DNA of 64,000 nt from CAZSBG01 sp964605145 (lineage in GTDB: Bacteria; Zhuqueibacterota; Zhuqueibacteria; Thermofontimicrobiales; Thermofontimicrobiaceae): contig CAZSBG010000005.1 in the NCBI GenBank assembly GCA_964605145.1, forward strand, positions 1 to 64,000, given 5' to 3'. The notes under the pieces are model-generated. The model saw only the letters and a list, made by a program, of their open reading frames with translations. It was not told the DNA's origin and did not search any database. This document shows positions 18,665-26,801 of this stretch, one piece after another. Within the stretch, counting starts at the first letter, position 1, and every line of letters starts with the position of its first letter. Both the position numbers and the translations under genes were made by a program.

Positions 18665-19628
18665 TGTCATCAGTATTATAGCAAAGGATATGATCACGAT
18701 GGATTATCACAATCAGGTAATGAATGGCGCCAGTTTATTTGAAGCGCGAGAAGGCACGCAGTATTGTTGTGACAACTGGGTGAACCAGGTGTCGGAATGG
18801 CTCAGGTCCAGGGACGTGAAACCTGAGGTCATCTTCGAATGGTTTTCATTGAATATCGGCATCGACGTAACGCCTGAAAAATTGTCAGGACAAACCGATA
18901 CGTTGGATACTTATCTGAGTCATATTTCAGATCGATTTAGATGGCTGGCGCTGTTTCCATCGGGAGATTTACCATCAGATAATGACGATGTAATTTCATT
19001 GATACGTTCAACTGGAAGAAATTTTAAAATGCCATTCGATATGGCCAGGGGGATCATGGAGTCTTCGGAGTATCATCAGATGCACAGGAAATTCCATATT
19101 TGGCTGAGGACTGTGGCAGATTTCCTGCAATCGCTGGCGCCAGATTCTGGCATTGCAGCGGAATGGTTATCTCTGCCCGCAGTGACATTGTTTATTAATC
19201 GCATTATAATCAGTGGTGGGACATCCGAAGTGAAAATGCGTGACTGTATCCAGGAGAGATTGAAATGGCTGCGTCACGTTCTTCAGGTCAATTATCAGGT
19301 TGAGTTTTCGGACGTAGAGCAGGTGAAATTTTGCAGCTTCGCGCCACTTTTTCAAGACATGACACCTGGGTGTGACGTTCAGAAGAGAAGCCCTGTGTCA
19401 CCCTCGAATATTAATGATGCTTTAAAATCAAAAAAATGGCTATCAATAAATGAGGTTGTCAGATATACGGGTTACCGAAAGAAGACAATTTATAATTGGA
19501 CGTCAGCAGGAAAAATCCCGTTTTGTAAGCCCAAAGGGAAATTGCTGTTCAACCGAAAAGAGATCGATCAATGGTTGGCGGATGATGGCGTTAGTTTACG
19601 GTATAAGAATTCTGATAAACAGAATTAA
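18654..19628 (+). CDS. Uncharacterised protein with C-terminal excisionase-type HTH
   Basis: The first 250 residues are unrecognised and rich in Trp and acidic residues ('NWVNQVSEWLRSRD', 'RFRWLALFPSGDL'). The last 65 residues form a MerR/excisionase-like winged helix: 'KKWLSINEVVRYTGYRKKTI', then 'YNWTSAGKIPFCKPKG' and 'FNRKEIDQWL'. Its ATG overlaps the end of the preceding gene. The integrase starts 23 bases after its stop. The HTH could make it a directionality factor for the integrase or a DNA-targeting part of the four-gene unit; position supports the first idea, and the long N-terminal domain argues for an additional job. Confidence 0.65.
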   Translation: MAVNVISIIAKDMITMDYHNQVMNGASLFEAREGTQYCCDNWVNQVSEWLRSRDVKPEVIFEWFSLNIGIDVTPEKLSGQTDTLDTYLSHISDRFRWLALFPSGDLPSDNDDVISLIRSTGRNFKMPFDMARGIMESSEYHQMHRKFHIWLRTVADFLQSLAPDSGIAAEWLSLPAVTLFINRIIISGGTSEVKMRDCIQERLKWLRHVLQVNYQVEFSDVEQVKFCSFAPLFQDMTPGCDVQKRSPVSPSNINDALKSKKWLSINEVVRYTGYRKKTIYNWTSAGKIPFCKPKGKLLFNRKEIDQWLADDGVSLRYKNSDKQN

Positions 19629-19651
19629 TTCAGAATTTAAGGAGACGCAAA

Positions 19652-20689
19652 ATGGGAGTCTATAAACGCGGTAACAACTGGTGGATTCGGTACAGTTACA
19701 AAGGAAAAATACGACGGGAATCATCAGGCAGCGAAAACAAATCTGTTGCAAAGAAATTATTGGCCATCAGGCAAGCTGAGATTGCTCAGGGCAAATATAA
19801 AATTAAGTCGCCCGAGAGTCAGGTTTTGTTTCAGGATTATGCTAATGAGTTCTTGAGGTGGGCGAAGATTCATAGGAAACACAAGAGTTTTCTGCGCTAT
19901 CAAGTTTCACTGAATCAGCTGCTACCACATTTTGGTAAGTTGAAGATAACAAATATTACCAGAAAAGACATTGAACTTTACAAAGCGAAACGGCGTAATC
20001 AGGCCAGCGGATCAACCATTAACAGAGATCTGGCCTGTTTGAAGAAGATGTTTAATAATGCTATCAGCGATGGAATAATGGACGTCAATCCTGTGATTGG
20101 AGTCGAGTTTTTTAAAGAGCCGAAACGGAGCCCCAATTATCTCACAGATGAGGAAGCCAGGAGATTGATCGAGGCATGTGACACAGTGGCCATTAAAACT
20201 TTTGTTTTACTAGGCTTGAATACTGGGATGCGGCTCAACGAATTGCTGAATTTAAAGTGGGAGGATGTTAATCTTGATGATAAGCTTATTGTGCTGAAGG
20301 ACACAAAAAATAATAAAGAAGAGTCGATTCCGTTGAACGAAACCGTCTTAGAACATCTCCAACAAATGAACCATATTTCGGATAATGTTATAAGCAAATC
20401 TGATGGCTCTCCCTTCAAAGATATTAGAAAAACATGGCATCGCGTCGTTAAAAAGGCTGGATTAAAAAGATATACGCCTCATGTTTTACGGCACACATTT
20501 GCTACAATGCTTGTTCGTGAGGGTGCTGATATCATGACCGTAAAGGAACTCGGTCGCTGGAGTGATTTAAAGCTGGTTGAAAGATACGCCCATGTCGCAG
20601 CAGACCACAGAACGAGGGTAATAAGCAAATTGGATAAAAAATTTAAAAATGCTGATCAAAGTGACACAAAAGGTGACACAGTTGAATAA
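19652..20689 (+). CDS. Tyrosine recombinase (phage/ICE-type integrase)
   Basis: The 345-residue protein has the arm-binding N-terminus ('YKRGNNWWIRYSYKGKIRRE'), a SAM-like core-binding domain (about 60-150) and a catalytic domain. Active-site residues are readable: R194 in 'TGMRLNELL', H277 and R280 in 'PHVLRHTFAT', and the nucleophile Y312 in 'LVERYAHV'. It catalyses site-specific integration and excision of the element. The attachment site lies 55 bases downstream in tRNA-Arg, which fits an integrase of this type. The ATG is preceded by 'aaggagacg'. The protein appears complete. Confidence 0.95.
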   Translation: MGVYKRGNNWWIRYSYKGKIRRESSGSENKSVAKKLLAIRQAEIAQGKYKIKSPESQVLFQDYANEFLRWAKIHRKHKSFLRYQVSLNQLLPHFGKLKITNITRKDIELYKAKRRNQASGSTINRDLACLKKMFNNAISDGIMDVNPVIGVEFFKEPKRSPNYLTDEEARRLIEACDTVAIKTFVLLGLNTGMRLNELLNLKWEDVNLDDKLIVLKDTKNNKEESIPLNETVLEHLQQMNHISDNVISKSDGSPFKDIRKTWHRVVKKAGLKRYTPHVLRHTFATMLVREGADIMTVKELGRWSDLKLVERYAHVAADHRTRVISKLDKKFKNADQSDTKGDTVE

Positions 20690-20744
20690 TTCGATACTTT
20701 TAAGCGATTTAATAACAATTAGTTATGTCATGTGGGAAAGCGAT

Positions 20745-20786
20745 CTTCTAATCCGTAGGTTGCGCGTTCAAGTCGCGCCGGGCGTA
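20745..20786 (+). tRNA. tRNA-Arg(UCU) 3' half, attachment-site remnant
   Basis: The anticodon loop CTTCTAA (20745-20751, anticodon TCT) is followed by the 3' anticodon strand TCCGT, a variable loop and the T arm GCGCG-TTCAAGT-CGCGC (20762-20778). The acceptor strand CGGGCGT (20779-20785) and the discriminator A complete it. Upstream bases do not pair with the anticodon stem beyond chance and no D arm exists, so this is only the 3' half. The break inside the anticodon loop marks the integrase crossover region (att). It is not a functional tRNA. Confidence 0.8.
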
Positions 20787-20791
20787 CAAAA

Positions 20792-20832
20792 AAAGGCCTT
20801 TAAGAATCAACATCTTAGAGGCCTTTCTTTTT
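20792..20832 (+). terminator. Terminator of the tRNA-Arg gene
   Basis: A 14-bp stem (AAAGGCCTTTAAGA, 20792-20805, with TCTTAGAGGCCTTT, 20813-20826) with a 7-base loop is followed by CTTTTTAT. It lies directly after the tRNA 3' end, which indicates that this copy is the original chromosomal 3' end. Confidence 0.85.
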
Positions 20833-21027
20833 ATCTTGTAAAATGCCACTCATTCTTCACATTTCAATTCTTATAAATTTACAAAAATATTCCAACCTTT
20901 GAAGAATGAACGCAACTGTTATTTTCATGCCAGTGGAGCAGAACCAGGAATTATTAGTCTGGCACAGGAGAAAATTATACGTTGGGGTAACGCTGTTTTA
21001 TTTGGGAGTGCGTCGCTGGATTGAATC

Positions 21028-21056
21028 AAAAAAAAGCCTGTCCATTAGGACAGGCT
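21028..21056 (-). terminator. Terminator for the GHL10-M14 lipoprotein gene
   Basis: The arms AGCCTGTCC (21035-21043) and GGACAGGCT (21048-21056) form a perfect 9-bp stem with a 4-base loop. On the minus strand a run of T follows, downstream of the gene ending at 21140. Confidence 0.85.
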
Positions 21057-21139
21057 GGGTTAAATTTATTCAGTAAATGACTTCAACTTATTTTATGTAG
21101 CGTTTTAAGAAAATCCTTATCTTTTTGAACAACATTGAA

Positions 21140-24100
21140 TTAGAATGGCAGCCAGCGCTCGCCGCACACAGGCGCTTCTAACCATTTTTCATCATCCCAG
21201 ATACGATGTCCTTTGATGAAAATGGCATCGACGACCGGCCCTGTTTCAGCATTGTTTGAAAATAAAATGAAATCTGCGATTTGCCCTCGTCTGATGTTCC
21301 CACGCTTTGAAATCTTCCAGGAACTTGTTCTATCCAGAGACAGACGTTTTACTGTTTGCGCATCCAGTGTCTTCAATTTTTCATTCAAATTGATATCGGA
21401 TAATGAAATTATCGGTTTATTCAAAAATTTATCGGAGTCGCTTTTATTCAGCGCGTTCTTTTCACTCAAAATGCCAATCATATTTTTTTCCAATTGTCTT
21501 AAAACGCGCAATGTATCATTGGGAGATTTCAATTTTTTATCAAGGAACAAATTAAACCCTATATTTACCGGAATACAATTTTCTTCTATCCACTGTTTTA
21601 AATTTACTGGTATGTTCTGATCTTTTTTTACAGAATACAAAACAGTTGTATATCCAGATTTTATCAAATCTTTTGACTTATTTATTGTTTCTTCAACATC
21701 AGTTGCATTATGAATCACTGCGACAAATCCCGGGGTCATGATTAAATCGGTTCCATCGATTGAATCTTTCGCGGCAAATCCGTTCAAGTCTCCCATATCA
21801 ACAAAGCTGCCGACATTACTCGAATCGAAATTGATGGCAATATCTGCCCGAAACGGTGGAATCCCTGTGCCATCTATGACCGTTACGTCCTGAATGAACA
21901 AGTCGTAAAGTTTATCACCATTTTTGGGCAGGGAATCATACATACCTGCATCCGCCTGCTTATAACTTTTATTGGCAATGGCATTGAAGCATGAAATCAA
22001 AGCGATGAAATTCATTTTTGTCAAAAATTCGTCCTGATTCTCATACCATCCGCTGGATTCAATCAAAACAGTGCTGACGCCCCAGTTTTGCATGGAATCA
22101 CCAAACGCGCGCGGCATATAATCCGCGTCGTATTTCGCAATATGCCCGGCGAGACAGGGATCCAAAGCCTGTTGGATGACATTAACAATTTTTTTGGCGC
22201 GAATTCGAACGTAATTATCTCTTCCCCGGGAATCAAAAGGCGGCGCCATTAATGCAAGCGCAGCCAGTTTATTCGTTTTTCCAACCGTTATTCTCGCGTT
22301 TTGATCGTGCAAATTAAAACCAAAATCCGGTTTATATTTTTCTTTGAGCTGGAATAATATTTTCCCTTCCGGCGACTGCAAATCCCGCGCGTCCCGGTTG
22401 ATGTCCAGACCCTGCGCATTTCTGCGCTCATATTTTTCAGCGCCGTCAGGATTTAGCATGGGAACTGCCAGGATCGTCACATTTTCTAATATATTTTGAA
22501 CGAACGATTTATCCCTGTTTTTGAGCAAGTAGTTGAAGATATCAAATAACGCAGCAGTGGCCGTTGGTTCATCCCCGTGCATTTGAGTCCAGAGCAGGAT
22601 TTTGGTTTCACCCTTTCCCATTCGAACCAGATGAATCGGGCGGTTTTCCACGGATCGCCCCACTTCTTCGTAGTAAAAAAATTGCGGGGATTGGTCTTTC
22701 AATTTTTTCAACAGATTTATTACATCCTCATTCCGTATTGCTCTCAATGGAATATCACAAAATTTGAAATTTTCATATTCTTCATTCAGTTCCGGCAGGT
22801 GAAAAGATGGCAGCGACGGTTGAAGTAATTTTTCAATCAAAGCGATTTGTGGCTTTGGAATGTTTGAAATTTTAGCGTAAACAGATGCGCTTTCATTGCC
22901 AACACGATCCACTGCTGAAACAGCAATTTTTGAAATCGAACTTGTCATCTCTCCAATATTATCCTCATTCACCGCATTTTTTTTAATGGTGTTATTTTTT
23001 AAATTGAAAAGAGGCATAATCGTTGAGCGCTGTTTTCCGCTCAGAATTTTGTAATTCCACGCGTTGCCATATTTGTAGTAAACAATCCAGTGAAAAACAT
23101 CCGAGGCATTTTCATGAGACCATTGAATTTTCAGGCTGTCGTTTGCGACTATGGTTTTCAACTGCGGTTCTGCCGGCGCTTTTCTATCAAGCCAGGGACA
23201 GGGCGGAACGAGCGCCTGTCGCTTATACGGCCCTTCTGAAATGGCTGTGACCAATTTTTGATGACTCACCAATGGGCCAATGCTCCAGTGAATGTTGCCG
23301 GGACTTTCCGGCAGCATTCCGCGGGTGATCATGATCTGATTGATGGTTTCATCGATTCCCTTCTCTCCGCGAAACCTCCCAATATTGATTCCCGGCCAGA
23401 AATGTCGTTTGTGCCTGTTTTCATTTTCCCACCATCCAAGCAGAACCGGGTAGCTCTGGGGGATATGATTCACCGGCCAGTATAATTGCGGCGTCCAATA
23501 ATCGATCCAGCCTTCATTGAACCAGAGACGTGCATCGGCAAATAGCTGATTATATTGATCAAATCCCTGTATGGATTCCGGATTTCCCGGACGCCAGATG
23601 CCAAATGGGCTCAGACCAAATTTGACGTACGGTTTTGCATTTTTGATGCTCTTGTAAAGCTGTTTGATGAATTTATTGACGCTCTCCCGCCGCCAATCCC
23701 CTTTTGATAATTGACCGCCGGAAGCCAGATATTTCTGCCAGTTCTCATCATCCGGGAAATCGCCATTGTGATACGAGGGGTACGGATAGAAGTAATCGTC
23801 GAAATGAATGCCATCGACATCGTACCGATTCACAATATCCATGACAACTGCATGCGAATGATTCTGGGTGCCCTGTTTGCTGGGATCGAGCCACCAGTAG
23901 CCGCCGCTTAATTTGAGAGCCAGATCCGGCTTTCTTTTCACGATTGAATGTTCAGTTACCTTTCCGCCGGACACATGATGCGCGCGGTAGGGATTCAGCC
24001 AGGCGTGAAGCTCAATTCCCCTGTTATGGGCTTCTTCAATCCAGAATTCCAGTGGATCATAATATGGCTCAGGCGCTTTTCCCTGCTCGCCGGTCAGGTA

Positions 24101-24424
24101 ATACGACCAGGGCTCCAGTTCGCTTTTATACAGTGCATCGCATTGGGGACGGATTTGCAGGATAACCGCATTAAAATTATTCTCTTTGAGAAGATCAAGC
24201 AGAAATATCGCTTCTTCTTTCTGCTTCTCAGTCGTGAGGCCGGGTTTGCTCGGCCAGTTGATGTTTGCCACGCTCGCCACCCACGCAGCTCGAAATTCTC
24301 TCTGAACGACCGGCAAATCCGCAGTGACTCTATCGCGGATGCCCGGTTTTTGAGTCGCGCATCCGGCTAAAAGGATAAGTGCTAAAGATATACTGACTAA
24401 TAACAGACTATAACGAATTTTCAT
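21140..24424 (-). CDS. Lipoprotein: GHL10 glycoside-hydrolase-like, M14 carboxypeptidase, amidohydrolase-like domains
   Basis: A signal peptide with lipobox 'LLAGC' (C22) anchors this 1094-residue protein to a membrane. Residues about 45-380 are a GHL10/DUF187 barrel ('FRAAWVASVANINWPSKPG', 'AVILQIRPQCDALYKS', 'HAWLNPYRAHH'). Residues about 570-850 are a zinc carboxypeptidase of family M14: 'QMHGDEPTA' supplies His and Glu ligands, 'DINRDARDLQSPEG' the substrate-binding region, 'NLHDQN' the third ligand and 'VLIESSGW' the catalytic Glu. The last 200 residues resemble the beta-sandwich edges of amidohydrolases ('DVTVIDGTGIPPFRADI', 'IRRGQIADFILFS') without the metal-binding barrel centre. It probably trims peptidoglycan or glycopeptides in the envelope. 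The gene is monocistronic with its own terminator. Confidence 0.88.
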   Translation of the reverse strand: MKIRYSLLLVSISLALILLAGCATQKPGIRDRVTADLPVVQREFRAAWVASVANINWPSKPGLTTEKQKEEAIFLLDLLKENNFNAVILQIRPQCDALYKSELEPWSYYLTGEQGKAPEPYYDPLEFWIEEAHNRGIELHAWLNPYRAHHVSGGKVTEHSIVKRKPDLALKLSGGYWWLDPSKQGTQNHSHAVVMDIVNRYDVDGIHFDDYFYPYPSYHNGDFPDDENWQKYLASGGQLSKGDWRRESVNKFIKQLYKSIKNAKPYVKFGLSPFGIWRPGNPESIQGFDQYNQLFADARLWFNEGWIDYWTPQLYWPVNHIPQSYPVLLGWWENENRHKRHFWPGINIGRFRGEKGIDETINQIMITRGMLPESPGNIHWSIGPLVSHQKLVTAISEGPYKRQALVPPCPWLDRKAPAEPQLKTIVANDSLKIQWSHENASDVFHWIVYYKYGNAWNYKILSGKQRSTIMPLFNLKNNTIKKNAVNEDNIGEMTSSISKIAVSAVDRVGNESASVYAKISNIPKPQIALIEKLLQPSLPSFHLPELNEEYENFKFCDIPLRAIRNEDVINLLKKLKDQSPQFFYYEEVGRSVENRPIHLVRMGKGETKILLWTQMHGDEPTATAALFDIFNYLLKNRDKSFVQNILENVTILAVPMLNPDGAEKYERRNAQGLDINRDARDLQSPEGKILFQLKEKYKPDFGFNLHDQNARITVGKTNKLAALALMAPPFDSRGRDNYVRIRAKKIVNVIQQALDPCLAGHIAKYDADYMPRAFGDSMQNWGVSTVLIESSGWYENQDEFLTKMNFIALISCFNAIANKSYKQADAGMYDSLPKNGDKLYDLFIQDVTVIDGTGIPPFRADIAINFDSSNVGSFVDMGDLNGFAAKDSIDGTDLIMTPGFVAVIHNATDVEETINKSKDLIKSGYTTVLYSVKKDQNIPVNLKQWIEENCIPVNIGFNLFLDKKLKSPNDTLRVLRQLEKNMIGILSEKNALNKSDSDKFLNKPIISLSDINLNEKLKTLDAQTVKRLSLDRTSSWKISKRGNIRRGQIADFILFSNNAETGPVVDAIFIKGHRIWDDEKWLEAPVCGERWLPF

Positions 24425-25083
24425 TTTTCCCTCATTTTATGATTTTTTCAGTGTCCCCGAGTTCAAAATTTATGAACTCTAAATTCATCTATTATTTTGG
24501 TATTACTATTACTACATAGTCAGATTACCTATTTTCTGTCATTTCCTCTGGACTTCCTTTGGTCGCCTGCACGTCTTTTGTCGTAGATCCGCCATCTTTT
24601 TGGTGGACAGGAATCTCATTCTAAATCATGAGGAGATTTTTTAAGCCGGATAAACCGGAAATTTCAAAAATCAATAACCATCCCGCAAGGCGGGAACAAG
24701 CAAATTACAAAACCAAATTCCAAAAAATCAAACTCGAACAGGATCGTTTGGTTGTTCATTTAGGATAAAGTTTGAAAATTGAACTTTTGTATTTGAAATT
24801 TATTTGGCATCAGCTAAAGGCTTGTGCGTCCTCTGGCGCATTGAGTTTTGTTTTTTGTGATTTTCTGCCAAAAATGGTCAGAATTTTATTCTTAAGGTAC
24901 TAAAAGCAAAGTCTGCTTTCATTCAAATATATAATGCAACTTTGCAGGCACGCGACTGAAAGGAGTGCCTGTGGTACGGGAATGACAACAATAGGGGAAT
25001 ATTGCCTTACATTTTGAGATATTTTTTAATTTGACTAAGTAGTACTATGAACATTTCTTATAAAAGCTTGGATAAAGCCTCCA
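24425..25083. other. Gene-free stretch of about 660 bases
   Basis: It lies between the 5' end of one minus-strand gene and the 3' end of another, so the left part must carry a minus-strand promoter; I see no strong consensus. The middle (24700-24860) has complementary tracts of the 'aaattccaaa/tttggaat' type common as non-coding filler in such genomes, and a 'cccgcaaggcggg' mini-hairpin. No reading frame is convincing. Confidence 0.5.
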
Positions 25084-26739
25084 TTATTTTAGCAACAATA
25101 TCTTCTTTGTTTGAAAACCACACTCTGTTTGCATACTGGCAAGATAGAGTCCTGACGGAAAGTCACCGGCCTCCCACTCGATTTTATACATCCCGGCCGG
25201 TTGTCTCTTGGAAACCAGCGTGGAAACCTTCTGCCCCATTACGTTGAAGATGCTTATACTCACATAACTTAACCGGGACAGTCTATAATTGATGGTGGTA
25301 CGCGGATTAAATGGATTCGGGAAATTCTGGAGCAATTCAAATGAAGCGAAATGCGGATGCCGCACATGAGAATGCACACCGGTTGAAATGGAATCAGAGG
25401 TGACAAATCGGATTGCGTCAGCCACGACATACGTTCCGGCTGTTGCGGCTTCAGAAATTATGACGACGTCGGAGGTGTCGCCACTGAATTCATATTCGTT
25501 AATTAAAAACCAGGTTGAACCATTATTTACCTGATTGACCCGGACCGTATCAATGCCATGTTTATGATGAAAAATAAACGGTGTATCAGTACAGCGATTG
25601 AATGATGCAACCCACCAGCCGAACACATCGTAGGATCCCGCAGCAGGCAATTGGGGCTTGAATATTGCATAGGCATCTCCCGGTCCTTTCTGATTCAGCA
25701 TGGATGGTGTGTCGCCCCAATACCCGGCGTTCGCAGTTTCAAGCCAGCCGCTTCCCACGAGTGTGCAATGAGCAGCATCACCGGTATCCAATATTTTTTC
25801 GAACAACGGTTCTTTTGGCAGACCCAGCGAATCAAAATGGGTGACAGCCAAAATTGACGGCACTGCCCGTTGCTCGGATGGTGAATTCACATAACTTCCC
25901 CCAATCGCCATTTGCGTCGATCCGCCCCCGTCCAGGTTCATGGCTTCCACACATCCGAGATTGACCATTACTTCTGCAAGCTCAGTCAGACTCACTCCTT
26001 CGCTGATACTTCCCTGCCGGCCGTCCGCGACAAACAGAATTACATGATTATCTGCTGTATAGCCAACGGCTGTCCGCGGATCGCGATTATCGTAACCCAC
26101 TCCTGATCCCCAGAAAATCTCCTCGTCGTAGGTGATGTGAACAGTACCTCCCTTCACCAATGTCGGACCGCCGCCAATGCCGGCCAAAATCCGTGAAAAT
26201 TTTTGTCCATTACTTTTTTGAGGTGTTGGTTTCGGCGTCGGGTCGTTATACGTGTAGGGCATGGGAGTTTCAAAAGAATAGATGCCCTCGAGCGACTGAT
26301 CGAAATGATATATCCAGTCTATGGAGAGTTGATTGAGCGTATCCAGGCTGAACAGGCTGCGAATCACAGGATAGGATTGACTATTCCGTGTCACGGCAGG
26401 GACATTTCTTGCCTTGACTTCACCGGGGTAAATTACGGCTGAATATGAAGTTGAGCCGCCAAAGTATCCGCCATTGATCGCCGCGTACGCTCCGACTTTT
26501 TCTGCAATGTCCGGCACTTTTGCACTTTGAGCGACAAGATAGGGCCGCACCGTCAGCTCTTCGCGATTTAAATCAACATCCAAGTAGAATGCCTGCAATT
26601 TCGGTGAATTTCTTGTTCCCTTGTAAAGCGATACTCCGTCCGGCAATTCAGTGGTTTCCTGCCTCTCCCAGGTGATTATCTGCGCCGGACTCAAATTTAC
26701 CAGTAGCAAAATTATAATAATGACAGCCTGAATTTTCAT
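25084..26739 (-). CDS. Secreted phosphodiester glycosidase (NAGPA) with golvesin-like domain and sorting domain
   Basis: The start is placed at ATG 26739, where 'gaggtg' precedes it and a signal peptide ('MKIQAVIIIILLLVNLSPAQ') begins; the reading frame extends further upstream without merit. Residues about 50-320 are a NAGPA domain ('AAINGGYFGGSTSYSAV', 'NLDGGGSTQMAIGG'), which cleaves GlcNAc-phosphate diesters. A golvesin/xanthan-lyase-like beta domain follows ('YDVFGWWVASFNR', 'VNQVNNGSTWFLI', 'VVADAIRF'). The C-terminal 80 residues are a type-9-like sorting domain ('NFPNPFNPRTTINYRLS', 'GLYLASMQTE'), so the protein is exported across the outer membrane. It is the last gene of a minus-strand unit after the symporter and galK, 62 bases from galK. 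Confidence 0.88.
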   Translation of the reverse strand: MKIQAVIIIILLLVNLSPAQIITWERQETTELPDGVSLYKGTRNSPKLQAFYLDVDLNREELTVRPYLVAQSAKVPDIAEKVGAYAAINGGYFGGSTSYSAVIYPGEVKARNVPAVTRNSQSYPVIRSLFSLDTLNQLSIDWIYHFDQSLEGIYSFETPMPYTYNDPTPKPTPQKSNGQKFSRILAGIGGGPTLVKGGTVHITYDEEIFWGSGVGYDNRDPRTAVGYTADNHVILFVADGRQGSISEGVSLTELAEVMVNLGCVEAMNLDGGGSTQMAIGGSYVNSPSEQRAVPSILAVTHFDSLGLPKEPLFEKILDTGDAAHCTLVGSGWLETANAGYWGDTPSMLNQKGPGDAYAIFKPQLPAAGSYDVFGWWVASFNRCTDTPFIFHHKHGIDTVRVNQVNNGSTWFLINEYEFSGDTSDVVIISEAATAGTYVVADAIRFVTSDSISTGVHSHVRHPHFASFELLQNFPNPFNPRTTINYRLSRLSYVSISIFNVMGQKVSTLVSKRQPAGMYKIEWEAGDFPSGLYLASMQTECGFQTKKILLLK

Positions 26740-26801
26740 TTCAACACACCTCGCTTTCACAGATTTTTGAAAATATTTTTCCACCGTAAAATCGCACACA
26801 G

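Larger units (their letters stand above)
1..20788. mobile_element. Right end of an integrative element (defence island) inserted at tRNA-Arg(UCU)
   Basis: The stretch is visibly more AT-rich than the DNA after it and is dominated by genes typical of defence islands: helicases, an AAA ATPase, an Hsp70-like ATPase, proteases and RelE-like domains. It ends with a tyrosine recombinase gene (19652-20689), followed 55 bases later by the 3' half of a tRNA-Arg gene with its own terminator. Elements that integrate into tRNA genes leave exactly this scar at the integrase-proximal end. By that model the intact tRNA and the other boundary lie left of the window. No transposase, plasmid or phage structural gene is visible. 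The extent is inferred; only the right junction is seen. Confidence 0.7.
20690..21139. other. Junction region of about 450 bases without protein genes
   Basis: It contains the tRNA-Arg 3' fragment, the tRNA terminator and a terminator for the opposite-strand gene. The roughly 200 bases between the terminators show nothing I can interpret. Confidence 0.6.

Noticed and set aside
20745..20786. Functional tRNA gene
   Set aside because: There is no D arm, and the 5' anticodon strand does not pair properly with TCCGT. Only the 3' half is present, so it is an attachment remnant.
20649..20876. 75-codon frame across the tRNA fragment and its terminator
   Set aside because: It overlaps the integrase end, the tRNA remnant and a terminator, so it is not a gene.
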